Below are positions 36,145 through 44,994 of a DNA stretch of 64,000 nt, piece after piece; positions within the stretch are counted from its first letter, which is position 1, and each line of letters begins with the position of its first letter. The notes beneath the pieces were generated by a model. The model was not told where the DNA came from and searched no databases. It worked only from the letters and a program-made list of their open reading frames with translations. The stretch covers positions 2,976,001 through 3,040,000 of the forward strand of contig NZ_CP024608.1 of assembly GCF_002752675.1 (NCBI RefSeq). The letters are read 5' to 3'. A program made the translations under genes and the position numbers. This stretch comes from Massilia violaceinigra (lineage in GTDB: Bacteria; Pseudomonadota; Gammaproteobacteria; Burkholderiales; Burkholderiaceae_D).

Positions 36145-36372
36145 CTCGAAACTTTTTTGTTGCTTAACCAGGGTCAGACCTCTGATTCGAAACGTTTTTG
36201 TTGCTCGCGGGACCGCAATTCAGGGGCGCCCGGTAGAAACCTGAGTGAATTTCGATGCGATTTGCGCGTGCTGCCCACGTATCGTTGCAAAAACCGGATT
36301 TGACCCTGGTTTCCCGGTTTAGCAACTGACTGTCCTAGTGCAATGTTTCGAGTCAGAGCTCTGACCCCGGTT
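36125..36372. repeat. Inverted-repeat element with 28-bp perfect arms
   Basis: The left arm (36125-36152) begins AACCGGGGTCAGAGCTCTGA and continues CTCGAAAC; the right arm (36345-36372) is its exact reverse complement. Between them, at about 36167-36194, lies a diverged direct copy (CCAGGGTCAGACCTCTGATT…), and both direct copies run into TTTTTTGTTGCT or GTTTTTGTTGCT. A partial inverted copy is near 36301. The arms contain the self-palindrome GTCAGAGCTCTGAC. It may be a small non-autonomous mobile or REPIN-like element; no transposase is inside. Confidence 0.75.
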
Positions 36373-36523
36373 GTAGGAGGTTTGATGGTTGTTGTAGGAC
36401 GTTGTGGGAGGCTGGAAGTGTTGTTGGGCCGCGCCAGTTGTGCGATTTCCGCATGCCAATATGCTATAGTCAATTCGCATACCCGGGCCGCGCCCGGCCT
36501 TCGGTACAACGTGGAGCAAACCG
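36145..36523. other. Intergenic region made largely of repeat sequence
   Basis: Most of this 379-bp gap is the inverted-repeat element described at 36125-36372. The remaining ~150 bp before the kinase gene presumably hold its promoter, for which TATGCTATAGT near 36460-36475 is the best -10 candidate. No gene is supported. Confidence 0.6.
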
Positions 36524-38836
36524 ATGCGGACTCAAGGATACCTGGCCTTCGTAGTCGGTATTTGTCTGACCATGTGGACTTGCGTTGCCGTGGTCGAGGC
36601 GCAGCAGGCGCGCATCTCGGCCATCTTCCAGCGCGATGCCGACAAGGTCGCCAGCGACACCAACGTGCGCCTGCAAACCTATTTCGACATGCTGCTCAGT
36701 ATCAAGGGCGCCTTTGCCGTCAACGATAAGGTCGACCGCGAGCAGTTCGCCCGCTTCGTGCGCGAACTGAACCTGACCACGCGCTATCCGGGCTTCCAGG
36801 CGATTCAGTTCGTGCGCTACGTGCCGGCCGCCGACCTGGCCCGTTTCACCGAGTCTGTGCACAGCGATACGCGCTTTTCTCCGGTCGGCTATCCGGCGTT
36901 CATTGTGCATCCGAAGGTGACGCGCGCCGAACATTTCATCATCGAATACACCGAGCCGCTCAAGGGCAACGAGAACGCCTTCGGCCTCGATCTGGCCGCG
37001 CTGCCGCCGCATCGGGCGGCAGTCGAATCCGGGCGCGACAGCGGCGAGATCGTCGCCACCGAGCGCATTACCCTGGTCCAGGACGACACCGGCCAGCCCG
37101 GCTTCGTGGCGCGCGCGCCAGTGTACCGCCAGAACATGCCCCTGACGACCGTGGCCGAACGGCGCGCCGCGCTGGTGGGCCTGGTGGCGATCGTGTTCCG
37201 TGTGAAGAACCTGATGCACGAGGTGATCGATCCGTCGCTCCTGAACCAGATGGCGTTTCGCATCCACGACGCCGGCAATGTGTCGGACGGCGCCAACGCC
37301 CCCTACGCCGCCTCGAACGTGATGTTCGATACCAGCGGCATGGGTGCGGCGCCGCTGCCGGGTTTTCAGACCGAGGCGCGCCTGAGCGTGGCGCAGCGCC
37401 AGTGGGTGATTCGCTCCCAGGCGCTGAGCGGCAGCCGTTACAGCCGCGATGTGCGGCCGGTGATGGTCATCGCCGCCGGCGGGCTGGTGATCAGCACCTT
37501 GATCGCGGCGCTGATGATCGCGTCGCGCCGCAGCCGCACCCTGGCGCAGCAGCTGCGCGTGACGCTCGACGAGCAGCGCGCCTTCCAGGACAGTGCCAGC
37601 GTCGGCATCGCGCTGTTTTCGCACGGCGTGATCATGCGCTGCAACCGCGGCATGGAGGAGATGATGGGCTACGCGCCCGGCGAACTGGCGGGCCAGCAGA
37701 CGCAGGTGCTGTCGCGTCCCGCGGCGGCCGGCGCGGCCGATCCGTTCGCGGTCGATCCGCAGACGCGGCGCTGGCAGGGCGAACTGAAACTGCTGCGCAA
37801 GGATGGCAGCACGATCTGGTGCCTGATCAACGGCAAGGCGCTCGACGCATCGGACCTGACCAAGGGCGGCGTGTGGGTGATCCAGAATATCAGCGACCGC
37901 AAACACACCGAGGCGGCCCTGGTCGACGCCAAGGATGGCCTGGAACACAGCCTGGCCGAACTCGAACAGCAGAAGGCCAACGTCGAAACCGCGCACCGCG
38001 ACCTGTCGACGGTGCTGGCCACGCTCAAGCAGGCCCAGACCAATCTGATCACGTCGGAGAAAATGGCGTCGCTCGGCTCGCTCGTGGCGGGCATCGCGCA
38101 CGAACTCAATACGCCGATCGGCAACAGCCTGCTGACCGCCACCGCGCTGGCCGACATGGTGGCCGACTTCGAGCGCAAGTACGCGGGCGGCGGCATCAAG
38201 CGCTCGGCGCTGGAAGCGCACATGGCCGATACGCGCCTGGCGTGCGACATCATGGCCAGTTCGCTGCGCCGCGCGGGCGACCTGATTACCTCGTTCAAGC
38301 AGGTGGCGGTGGACCAGACCAGCGACCAGCGGCGCCGCTTCGACCTGTGCGATCTGGTGCGCGATACGCTGGCGACGTACGCGGCGCAGCTGCGCCGCGC
38401 CAACTGCGAAACGCGCATGGACGGCCCGGCCACCCTGCTGCTTGATTCCTATCCGGGCAGCGTGGGGCAGGTGCTGTCGAACCTGATCAACAACGCGCTG
38501 CTGCACGCGTTCGAGGGGCGCCCGAGCGCGCTCATCACGATCACCGCGCGCGAGATCGAGGACGACCAGCTGCTGCTCATTTTCAGCGACGATGGCGTGG
38601 GCATGCCGCCCAAGATTCTGCACCAGGTGTTCGATCCGTTTTTCACGACCAAGATGGGGCAGGGCGGCTCGGGCCTGGGGATGAACATCGTGTACAACAT
38701 CGTTACCGGCATGCTGGGCGGGAGCATCGAGATCGAATCGTCGCCCGAGCATGGCACCAGCGTGACGGTCCGCATTCCACGCAAGGCGCCCAACCGCGAG
38801 AGCGAGGCGGCCGACGTCAACCTGCTGCTGATGTAA
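36524..38836 (+). CDS. CHASE-PAS membrane histidine kinase
   Basis: A 770-aa sensor kinase. An N-terminal helix (YLAFVVGICLTMWTCVAVVEA) leads into a periplasmic CHASE-type domain (YPGFQAIQFVRYVPA, YPAFIVHPKVTRAEHFIIEYTEPL), then a second membrane helix at about 313-336 (VMVIAAGGLVISTLIAALM). Next come a PAS domain (350-460; FQDSASVGIALFSHGVIMRCNRG), a coiled coil, HisKA with His526 in SLVAGIAHELNTPIGNS, and HATPase (NLINNALLHAF, GSGLGMNIVYNIV). No response regulator is adjacent; the upstream HD-GYP protein has a dead receiver. Confidence 0.9.
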   Translation: MRTQGYLAFVVGICLTMWTCVAVVEAQQARISAIFQRDADKVASDTNVRLQTYFDMLLSIKGAFAVNDKVDREQFARFVRELNLTTRYPGFQAIQFVRYVPAADLARFTESVHSDTRFSPVGYPAFIVHPKVTRAEHFIIEYTEPLKGNENAFGLDLAALPPHRAAVESGRDSGEIVATERITLVQDDTGQPGFVARAPVYRQNMPLTTVAERRAALVGLVAIVFRVKNLMHEVIDPSLLNQMAFRIHDAGNVSDGANAPYAASNVMFDTSGMGAAPLPGFQTEARLSVAQRQWVIRSQALSGSRYSRDVRPVMVIAAGGLVISTLIAALMIASRRSRTLAQQLRVTLDEQRAFQDSASVGIALFSHGVIMRCNRGMEEMMGYAPGELAGQQTQVLSRPAAAGAADPFAVDPQTRRWQGELKLLRKDGSTIWCLINGKALDASDLTKGGVWVIQNISDRKHTEAALVDAKDGLEHSLAELEQQKANVETAHRDLSTVLATLKQAQTNLITSEKMASLGSLVAGIAHELNTPIGNSLLTATALADMVADFERKYAGGGIKRSALEAHMADTRLACDIMASSLRRAGDLITSFKQVAVDQTSDQRRRFDLCDLVRDTLATYAAQLRRANCETRMDGPATLLLDSYPGSVGQVLSNLINNALLHAFEGRPSALITITAREIEDDQLLLIFSDDGVGMPPKILHQVFDPFFTTKMGQGGSGLGMNIVYNIVTGMLGGSIEIESSPEHGTSVTVRIPRKAPNRESEAADVNLLLM

Positions 38837-38847
38837 AGCTGCCCGCT

Positions 38848-39666
38848 TCAGGCAGCGTAGCGTTCCCTGAGCAGCCGCAGCATCGCCACGTTCAGGTCCC
38901 ACGCATCCGAAAGCGGCTCGCCGCTGAACGGCATGCACTGGGTGTAGGGCACCGGCCCGAATTCGGGCGTGATCGTCATCAGGGCGGCACCGGCCGCACG
39001 GCGCAGTGCGACGATGCGGTCCCACCATTGAAGATGACGCGCCAGCTCGGCGGCGAACTGTGGCGCGCGGAAGTCGCTCACCTGCGGCCCTTGCGCGTGG
39101 CCGACGCGCGCGTGGATGTGACGCACGTGCGGCAGCGTCGCCGCCAGCGTGGCCGGCTGGTCGTCCAGCAGCGACTCGCACGCGCAGCACCAGTGCGACA
39201 GGTCGGCCGTCAGGGCCAGATCGGGCAGCTCGCGCAGATACGGCAGCAGCAGCATCGGGTGGCCGGAAAAGCGGCTGCGGTGGATCTCGTGCACGATCGG
39301 CACGCCGTGTTCGCGCGCGATGTTCCCGGTCAGCGCGATCAGCTCCAGGTTTTGTTCGTGCGTATAAAAGTCCTTGCCCGTGTGCGTGTTGACGAACAGC
39401 GGACGCGCGGCGCAGGCATTGGCCAGGTAGGTCGCCAGCGCATCGCGGTGCGCCTCGAACTCCGGGTGGAACACGGTTTCCCACTGCTGCGCGATGAGCA
39501 GCAGGCCGGCGTCGGCGATGCGTGCGCGCCAGTCGTCGCGCTGGCCGGCGTCAAGTGGCAGCGACATTTCAATGCCATCGAAACCGGCGGCCTTCACGCG
39601 CTCGATGAACACGCCCGGGGCCAGGTCGTTGCTGCCCCAGTGCGGGGCGAAGATGCGGATATCCAT
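38848..39666 (-). CDS. Sugar phosphate isomerase/epimerase-type TIM-barrel protein
   Basis: A 272-aa protein of the AP-endonuclease-2/xylose-isomerase-like barrel family. It begins MDIRIFAPHWGSNDL, and metal-site motifs are visible in AAGFDGIEMSL, VPIVHEIHRSRFSGHP, LTADLSHWCC, IHARVGHAQGPQ and MTITPEFGPVPY. Members isomerise or hydrolyse sugar-like substrates; the specific reaction is unknown. It starts 3 bp after the PhyH-type dioxygenase and so belongs to the same operon. The pair resembles small catabolic gene sets for sugar acids or polyols. Confidence 0.85.
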   Translation of the reverse strand: MDIRIFAPHWGSNDLAPGVFIERVKAAGFDGIEMSLPLDAGQRDDWRARIADAGLLLIAQQWETVFHPEFEAHRDALATYLANACAARPLFVNTHTGKDFYTHEQNLELIALTGNIAREHGVPIVHEIHRSRFSGHPMLLLPYLRELPDLALTADLSHWCCACESLLDDQPATLAATLPHVRHIHARVGHAQGPQVSDFRAPQFAAELARHLQWWDRIVALRRAAGAALMTITPEFGPVPYTQCMPFSGEPLSDAWDLNVAMLRLLRERYAA

Positions 39667-39669
39667 GAA

Positions 39670-40509
39670 CTAGTCGAAGCCTCGCACCGGAAAGCTGGCG
39701 TCGCGCTGGATCCAGTTCTGCGGCGAGTAGACGGTTGCGCCATCGGTCGCATGCAGGGTGTAGGCGTGGCGCGACACGGGCGAGCGGTTCGGCGCGCTGT
39801 AGTGCGGCAGCAGCCCGTGAAAACATACCAGGCTGCCGGCTTTCGCTTCGAGCGGCACGGCGGTGCTGTCGTCCGGCCACGGCATGGTGTCGAGCGTTTC
39901 CATCTTGATGGCGTCGCCGTGGCGCACGAAGCGCTCGCGCAGCGGACCGCGGTGGCCGCCCGGTTCGACCCACAGGCAGCCATTCTCGATGGTGGCGTCT
40001 TCCAGCGCGAACCAGAAGGTCGTCACGCTGATCGGCGTGGTCTCGAAAAAGGTCGCATCCTGGTGCCAGCGTACTTCGCCGCCGATGCCGGGCTGCTTGA
40101 AGATGTACATCGATTGCCACACCTTGGGCTCGCTCAGTCCCAGGCCGCGTGCCACCGCGGCCAGCTTCGCATCGCGCGAAAAGGCATCGAACACCGGGTC
40201 GAGGTCGTGCAGCGCGTGGCCGATCTTGTTGATCGACAGGGCTTTTTCCTGGCGCAGCTGGCCGTCCGCACCGAACGCTTCTTCTTCAAAAAAGCAGCGG
40301 ATGGTGTTGTCCGAGCGCAGGAAATACTCGTCGGTGGCGGTGGTCTGGTCGCGCGTGGTGAAGATCGAGCGCCCCTGGGCTGGATCGAATTCGTTGACAA
40401 TCTCGCCGGCGCGCTGGCGCAGCCGGGCAATCTCGTCCATTGTCTTGAAGCCGGGGACGACGAGGTAGCCGTCGCGCTGGAACTGGTTGCGTTGTTCGGT
40501 GCTGAGCAT
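39670..40509 (-). CDS. Phytanoyl-CoA dioxygenase (PhyH) family protein
   Basis: A 279-aa 2-oxoglutarate/Fe(II) oxygenase. The metal triad is readable as HQD in VRWHQDATFFETTPIS and the distal His in LVCFHGLLPHYSAPNRS, with the 2OG-binding Arg in PVSRHAYTLH. The ATG at 40509 (MLSTEQRNQFQRDGYLVVPGF) follows GGAG by 8 bases and starts the canonical PhyH pattern; the frame continues upstream without support. It is divergent from a LysR regulator, with ~110 bp between the start codons. Confidence 0.9.
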   Translation of the reverse strand: MLSTEQRNQFQRDGYLVVPGFKTMDEIARLRQRAGEIVNEFDPAQGRSIFTTRDQTTATDEYFLRSDNTIRCFFEEEAFGADGQLRQEKALSINKIGHALHDLDPVFDAFSRDAKLAAVARGLGLSEPKVWQSMYIFKQPGIGGEVRWHQDATFFETTPISVTTFWFALEDATIENGCLWVEPGGHRGPLRERFVRHGDAIKMETLDTMPWPDDSTAVPLEAKAGSLVCFHGLLPHYSAPNRSPVSRHAYTLHATDGATVYSPQNWIQRDASFPVRGFD

Positions 40510-40618
40510 GAAGGTGGCTCCTGCCATGATGGAAGCTGCCATTGTAGGGTTGGCCCCGCAACCCCGCAATTGGCGGATCGGTTGACAGATTGTCGCCATC
40601 GGGTTGACAATCGGCCGC

Positions 40619-41545
40619 ATGGACCAATTGCGCGCAATGGAGATTTTTGTCGAGGTGGCGCGCCTGCGCAGCTTTTCGGCCGCCGGGCGCCGCCTGGGGC
40701 TCACGCGCGCCATGGTCAGCAAACATATCATGCAGCTGGAGACGAAGCTCGATGCGCGCCTGCTGCACCGTTCCACCCGCGAAGTGAGCCTCACCGACGC
40801 CGGCCACGCCTATCTGGCGCCGTGCCTGGCGACGGTGGAGCAGGCGCGCGAAGCGGCGCGCGCCATCAGTCCCGCCGGTGCCGAGCTGGCCGGGGCGCTG
40901 CGGATCCAGGCGCCGTCCGGTTTCGGCAGCGCGTGGCTGGCCGATGCGGTGGCGCGTTTCAGCCTGCGCCATCCGCTGCTCACGCCATCGCTGTTCGTCG
41001 ACGATGCGCTGCTCGACCCGATCCGCCACGGCTTCGACCTGACCATCCGCGTGGGCGGCATCCCGGACAGCAGCGGGCTGGCCATGCGCCGCCTGGCCCC
41101 TTGCCGCGGGGTGCTGTGCGCCAGTCCGGATTATGTGGCCAGGTGGGGCATGCCGCAAACGCCGGAAGCACTGCTCGCTCACCAGTGCCTGCACTTCAGC
41201 TACCTGACCGACGGCACCAGCTGGCACTTCACGCGCGGGAGCGAGCGGCGCACGGTGCGCGTGAACGCCGGCTTCACGGCGAATAATGGACTGGTGCTGC
41301 AGCAGGCCGCCGAGCGTGGCCTGGGCATCGTCTACAACACGACCTTCCTGGCGTGGCAAAAGCTGATCGATGGCGCGCTGCTGCCGGTGCTGCCGGACTG
41401 GGAGCTGCCGCTGAACGACCTGTCGGCCCTGTACCCGGCCAGCCGCCAGCTATCGCCCAAGGTCAGGGCGCTGGTCGATTTCCTGGTGGCGGAGTACCGC
41501 GTCGCCCCGTGGGACCTGGCCCTGGCCCGCGCCGGCATTCTGTAG
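40619..41545 (+). CDS. LysR-family transcriptional regulator
   Basis: A 308-aa regulator. The N-terminal winged helix is typical (MDQLRAMEIFVEVARLRSFSAAGRRLGLTRAMVSKHIMQLETKLDARLLHRSTREVSLTDAG), followed by the effector-binding domain. It probably controls the divergent PhyH/TIM-barrel operon across the shared promoter region, the usual LysR arrangement; the inducer is unknown. A short direct repeat TTATGCCCCGGCG follows its stop codon (41546-41571). Confidence 0.93.
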   Translation: MDQLRAMEIFVEVARLRSFSAAGRRLGLTRAMVSKHIMQLETKLDARLLHRSTREVSLTDAGHAYLAPCLATVEQAREAARAISPAGAELAGALRIQAPSGFGSAWLADAVARFSLRHPLLTPSLFVDDALLDPIRHGFDLTIRVGGIPDSSGLAMRRLAPCRGVLCASPDYVARWGMPQTPEALLAHQCLHFSYLTDGTSWHFTRGSERRTVRVNAGFTANNGLVLQQAAERGLGIVYNTTFLAWQKLIDGALLPVLPDWELPLNDLSALYPASRQLSPKVRALVDFLVAEYRVAPWDLALARAGIL

Positions 41546-41571
41546 TTATGCCCCGGCGTTATGCCCCGGCG
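41546..41571. repeat. Short tandem direct repeat
   Basis: Two adjacent copies of TTATGCCCCGGCG and a third partial copy (TTACGCCTCGG) fill the gap between the converging LysR and aminopeptidase genes. The origin may be replication slippage. Confidence 0.6.
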
Positions 41572-42636
41572 TTACGCCTCGGGGCCGACCTGCCAGGCGC
41601 CATCCCGGTAGACCAGTTCCTCGTCCAGGTACACGCTTTCGGTCACGGCGAAGATGTCGACGTGGTAGCGCGCATCCTTGCGCTTGAAGCCCGGCTTGGG
41701 ATAGACGCCATGCTTGGCCCCCAGCGACAGGTGGATGCCGCACATGCGCTCATACGTGCCGATGTCGTTGACGCGGCGCTCGCGGGTAAACGCGCGGTTC
41801 ATGCCGAAGCCGAGTTCACGTACCCACACTTCGCCTTCCTCAAGCCGGATAATCTCCAGCAGGCGCGCGAATTCCGGGGTGGCGTCGACCGTATCGACCA
41901 CGCGGCCACGTTCGATCACCAGCGTGATCGGGGTGTCGGGGCGGTTGACCATGTACGAGGTGTCGCCGAATACGTGCACCCGCACGCGCCCGTTGACCGC
42001 TTCGAGGTCCTGCGCTTCGGTGAACACTTCGCCGATCGGGAACTGGCCGCCGACGTTGTTCATGCCGCTGTAGTCGCCCACATTCAGTTTGGCCGGCTCG
42101 AACGGCGAAGCGAATACCAGCGTCTCGCCGCCGCTGTGCACCACGCCGGTCGATGCGGCATCGATGCGGCGCTTGAGCGCCTTGCCCACGCCGCGGTAGT
42201 AGGCGCTGTCGTAGGCCAGCGATTCGATGTAGTGCTCGCCCTGCGCGCCCGGCATGCGCGACAGGTGCACGTGCTCGATCACTTTCAGTCCCAGCTTGAA
42301 CAGCTCGACCCGGATGCGGAAGGCTTCGAGCCGGAAGTTGGTCGACTGGATCAGCACCACCAGGTCGTGCGCCGCCATGCCCTTGAAGGCGGCCAGCACG
42401 TGTTCGGCGGCCACGGTATCGAAGTCGATGAACACGGCATCGGGCAGATTGCGCCGATAGCCTTCGGTCAGCGCGCGCGCCAGGTCGGAGCGGCAGTCAT
42501 GCACCACCAGCGCACGCTGGGCGGGGCCGTGTTCGACCACGGTGGCAAGCACCTCGTGCAGGTGGGTGGCGGCGGCATCGACGGCGTGCGCGGGAATGTC
42601 GCCCCAGGGGGCGGCGGTCAGGTCAGGGGAGGTCAT
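41572..42636 (-). CDS. M29-like aminopeptidase (leucyl aminopeptidase/aminopeptidase T type)
   Basis: A 354-aa protein resembling the M29 metallopeptidase group. Metal-ligand-like segments are NVGGQFPIGEVFTEA, MCGIHLSLGAKHG and RYHVDIFAVTESVYLDEELV, in the order seen in aminopeptidase T. No signal peptide is seen, so it should act in the cytosol on short peptides. It converges with the LysR gene and shows no operon partner. Confidence 0.8.
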   Translation of the reverse strand: MTSPDLTAAPWGDIPAHAVDAAATHLHEVLATVVEHGPAQRALVVHDCRSDLARALTEGYRRNLPDAVFIDFDTVAAEHVLAAFKGMAAHDLVVLIQSTNFRLEAFRIRVELFKLGLKVIEHVHLSRMPGAQGEHYIESLAYDSAYYRGVGKALKRRIDAASTGVVHSGGETLVFASPFEPAKLNVGDYSGMNNVGGQFPIGEVFTEAQDLEAVNGRVRVHVFGDTSYMVNRPDTPITLVIERGRVVDTVDATPEFARLLEIIRLEEGEVWVRELGFGMNRAFTRERRVNDIGTYERMCGIHLSLGAKHGVYPKPGFKRKDARYHVDIFAVTESVYLDEELVYRDGAWQVGPEA

Positions 42637-42724
42637 GGTGCGGTGCGAGGTCTTGGATGGCTTCCATTATACGTGGCGCCGAGGCATGGCTTTGCTTGGG
42701 AACCACACTTCCTTGTCGAAGAAA

Positions 42725-42752
42725 TAATGCTTTGTGTTATTTATTCCGATAA
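42725..42752 (+). promoter_or_regulatory. Candidate sigma-28-like promoter of the Cache gene
   Basis: TAAT (42725-42728), a 16-nt spacer and TCCGATAA (42745-42752) resemble the flagellar/chemotaxis sigma-28 pattern TAAA-N15-GCCGATAA, ~80 bp before the start codon. The match is imperfect. Confidence 0.35.
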
Positions 42753-42834
42753 GCCGACGGGCATATGTTAGCGTCAGTAAAACTACACGGTGCAAAGCCG
42801 GGCCCCTCGATCTGACAAACCACTGGAGATACAG

Positions 42835-43299
42835 ATGAAGTCATTGTTCAAGCAACTGGTGTTCGCGGTCTTTGCCCTCACCCTCGCCGGCGCCGCCAGC
42901 GCGCAGGATGTCAAGCGTGGTACCGCCGATGAAGCGGTGGCCATGGTCAAGAAGGCCAGCGCCTACCTGAACGACAACGGCCGCGACAAGGCGATCGCCG
43001 CCTTCAACGATTCCAAAGGCGAATTCATCAAGGGCGATCTGTACGTCTTCATGTTCACCTTCGACGGCACCGCGCTCGCGCACGGCCAGAATGCCAAGAT
43101 GGTCGGCAAGAATCTGATGGACCTGAAGGCCGGCGAGGTGTATCCGATCCGCGAATTCATCAAGATCGCCAAGAGCCCCGCCGGCACGGGCTGGTTCGGC
43201 TACAAGTGGCCCAATTCGATCACCAAGGCCATGGAAGAGAAAAACACCTACATCGAGCGCAATGGCGAGGTGCTGATCGGCGTCGGCACCTATAAATAG
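42835..43299 (+). CDS. Secreted single-Cache (sCache_2-type) protein
   Basis: A 154-aa protein: signal peptide (MKSLFKQLVFAVFALTLAGAASA) followed by one Cache-type sensory fold (AVAMVKKASAYLNDNGRDKAIAAFNDSKGEFIKGDLYVFMFTFDGTALAHG, WFGYKWPNSITKAMEEKNTYIER). There is no membrane helix after it and no output domain, so it is a free periplasmic protein that may bind a small ligand and pass it to another sensor. The ATG at 42835 follows CTGGAG. The upstream in-frame extension lacks a ribosome-binding site. Confidence 0.88.
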   Translation: MKSLFKQLVFAVFALTLAGAASAQDVKRGTADEAVAMVKKASAYLNDNGRDKAIAAFNDSKGEFIKGDLYVFMFTFDGTALAHGQNAKMVGKNLMDLKAGEVYPIREFIKIAKSPAGTGWFGYKWPNSITKAMEEKNTYIERNGEVLIGVGTYK

Positions 43300-43433
43300 A
43301 TTAAAATTGCGCTGCACCCCCGAAAACCGTCCTTGTCGACAATGGCGGTTTCTCTCCAGGCATCCGGTCCCGCCCCCTGAAATACCGCGAAACGGTACCC
43401 GGTAAATAAACCGCGTAGCCAACCCGTTTGCGC

Positions 43434-43473
43434 TATGATTTGAAGAGCAACAACGGCCCGCTTTGACGGGCCG
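43434..43473 (+). promoter_or_regulatory. Candidate promoter and hairpin before the tubulin-like cluster
   Basis: TATGAT (43434-43439) is a possible -10 without a good -35. It is followed by the stem CGGCCCG-CTTTGA-CGGGCCG (43454-43460/43467-43473). The stem has no clean T run, so it could be a leader structure of the cluster or the terminator of the Cache gene. Confidence 0.3.
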
Positions 43474-43494
43474 CGACTTCTTATACATATATAT

Positions 43495-44994
43495 ATGGCG
43501 GCAAGCGACATGGTACACCGATGGGAAACGTCCGGCAGCGTCTGGCTGGAAGATGAACACACGGCGCAGTTTGAACTGGCGTCGAGTGAAGGACTTGGCC
43601 GCGTCGAGCGCGAGGCCCAGTCGCGCGGCCGGCTTCCCGACATCGCCCACCTGCTCGGCGCCTCGCTGCCGCTGTCGTGCGACTGTTCGCCCATCTATCC
43701 CGAAGGTTTCGCGTTTTGCCCCACCTGCGGCGCGCCGCTCGACAAGCTGGCCGGCCGCGGCACGCCCCCGCCCGACTGGTGGGGTCCGTGGTCCGACCGT
43801 CTGCTGCCGCGCCATGTGCCGCATGGCCTGAGCGTGACCGCGCTGGCGCTTGGCGACAGCCTCGAAGAACGTCCCGCCGCGCCGGCCCCCGGCCGCCCTG
43901 ACCGCACAATGCCGGCCCCGCCCAATGCGCACTGCGTGTTCGCGGCCGGCGCCTTCGGCTTTTCCGCGCAGCGCCTGATCGCGCTGGCCCATGCCCGCAA
44001 CGTGCTGCAGTACTGGGACCCGCTCGGCGCGGCCTGGCATGTCATGGCGGCCGAAGACAACACGTCCGACCTGACCTTCAGCGCCCCGGCCTCGTCCTAC
44101 GCCTGGCTGCCGGCGCCTGACCCGCTGCGCGGCGAAGTGGGGCTGGTGCCGACCGACCGCGGCCTGCGCCGCCTGTTCATCGATCCGGTCAGCGAAACCT
44201 GGCGCACCGAGTCGGTGTTCGACGGCCATCTTGCCAGCGCGCCCGGCACCATGCGCCGCCACGTGGCTTGCCTGGTCAACGGCGAGGCCGGCGTGCGCCT
44301 GTGGAGCGCGCACAGCGACATGAGCAATGAAGTCGTCTACGAATGCGAGGCCCCGGCCGGCCACTGGGAGCGTCCGGTCGGCTACGACGGCAAGCTGTTC
44401 TGGCTGCACGCCCAGGGCCAGATGGTGTGGCAGCCGGGCGCTCCACCGCAATGGATCGCGTGGCCGGCCGGCTGGTCGCCGCGCCTGCAGTTTGGCGGCC
44501 CCACGCAAAGCCGCGACGGCCGCCTGTGGCAGATCGGCCATGATGGCCAGGCCTATTCCTTCCTCGAACTGGGCAAGGCCGACGGCCAGCTCGAAGCGCT
44601 GTCCGGCGCGCGCCTGGGATTTGCCAGCCTGCTGTTCCGGCGCGGCCATGCGGTGGTGGGCGAACCGTGGGGACAGGAACACGTCGAAGATCCGCACGAC
44701 GACGACGCCATGGTGCTGCCGCTGCTGCGCGGCTTCAATAACAACCGCAGCCAGCCAAGTGGGCTGGTGCTGCGCTTTCACCAGTACACCGGCATGGCCG
44801 AAGATGCGCTGGCCGGGCGCATCATCGCGCGCACCACGGTCGAATGGATCGGCAAGCGCAACGTGATCCTCGACGACATCGCGCGCCTGGCGCGTCCGCT
44901 CGAGTGCGTGCCTTTCGTGTACGACAACTGCCTGTGGCTGCACCATCCGGACTGGAACCAGGTGCGCGGCTGGCATCTGGACGCACTGTCGTGA
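43495..44994 (+). CDS. Zinc-ribbon protein, first gene of the tubulin-like cluster
   Basis: A 499-aa protein of unrecognised family. The first ~60 residues are polar. A zinc ribbon follows with Cys62, Cys64, Cys75 and Cys78 (CDCSPIYPEGFAFCPTCG). The remaining ~400 residues are rich in short beta-like segments with Trp/Gly turns (VLQYWDPLGAAWHVMAAED, GLRRLFIDPVSETWRTESVF), suggesting a beta-propeller. No signal peptide or membrane helix. The start is ATG 43495; ATG 43510 is an alternative, and neither has a clear ribosome-binding site. Its TGA overlaps the GTG start of the next gene. It may be a scaffold for the cluster. Confidence 0.75.
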   Translation: MAASDMVHRWETSGSVWLEDEHTAQFELASSEGLGRVEREAQSRGRLPDIAHLLGASLPLSCDCSPIYPEGFAFCPTCGAPLDKLAGRGTPPPDWWGPWSDRLLPRHVPHGLSVTALALGDSLEERPAAPAPGRPDRTMPAPPNAHCVFAAGAFGFSAQRLIALAHARNVLQYWDPLGAAWHVMAAEDNTSDLTFSAPASSYAWLPAPDPLRGEVGLVPTDRGLRRLFIDPVSETWRTESVFDGHLASAPGTMRRHVACLVNGEAGVRLWSAHSDMSNEVVYECEAPAGHWERPVGYDGKLFWLHAQGQMVWQPGAPPQWIAWPAGWSPRLQFGGPTQSRDGRLWQIGHDGQAYSFLELGKADGQLEALSGARLGFASLLFRRGHAVVGEPWGQEHVEDPHDDDAMVLPLLRGFNNNRSQPSGLVLRFHQYTGMAEDALAGRIIARTTVEWIGKRNVILDDIARLARPLECVPFVYDNCLWLHHPDWNQVRGWHLDALS

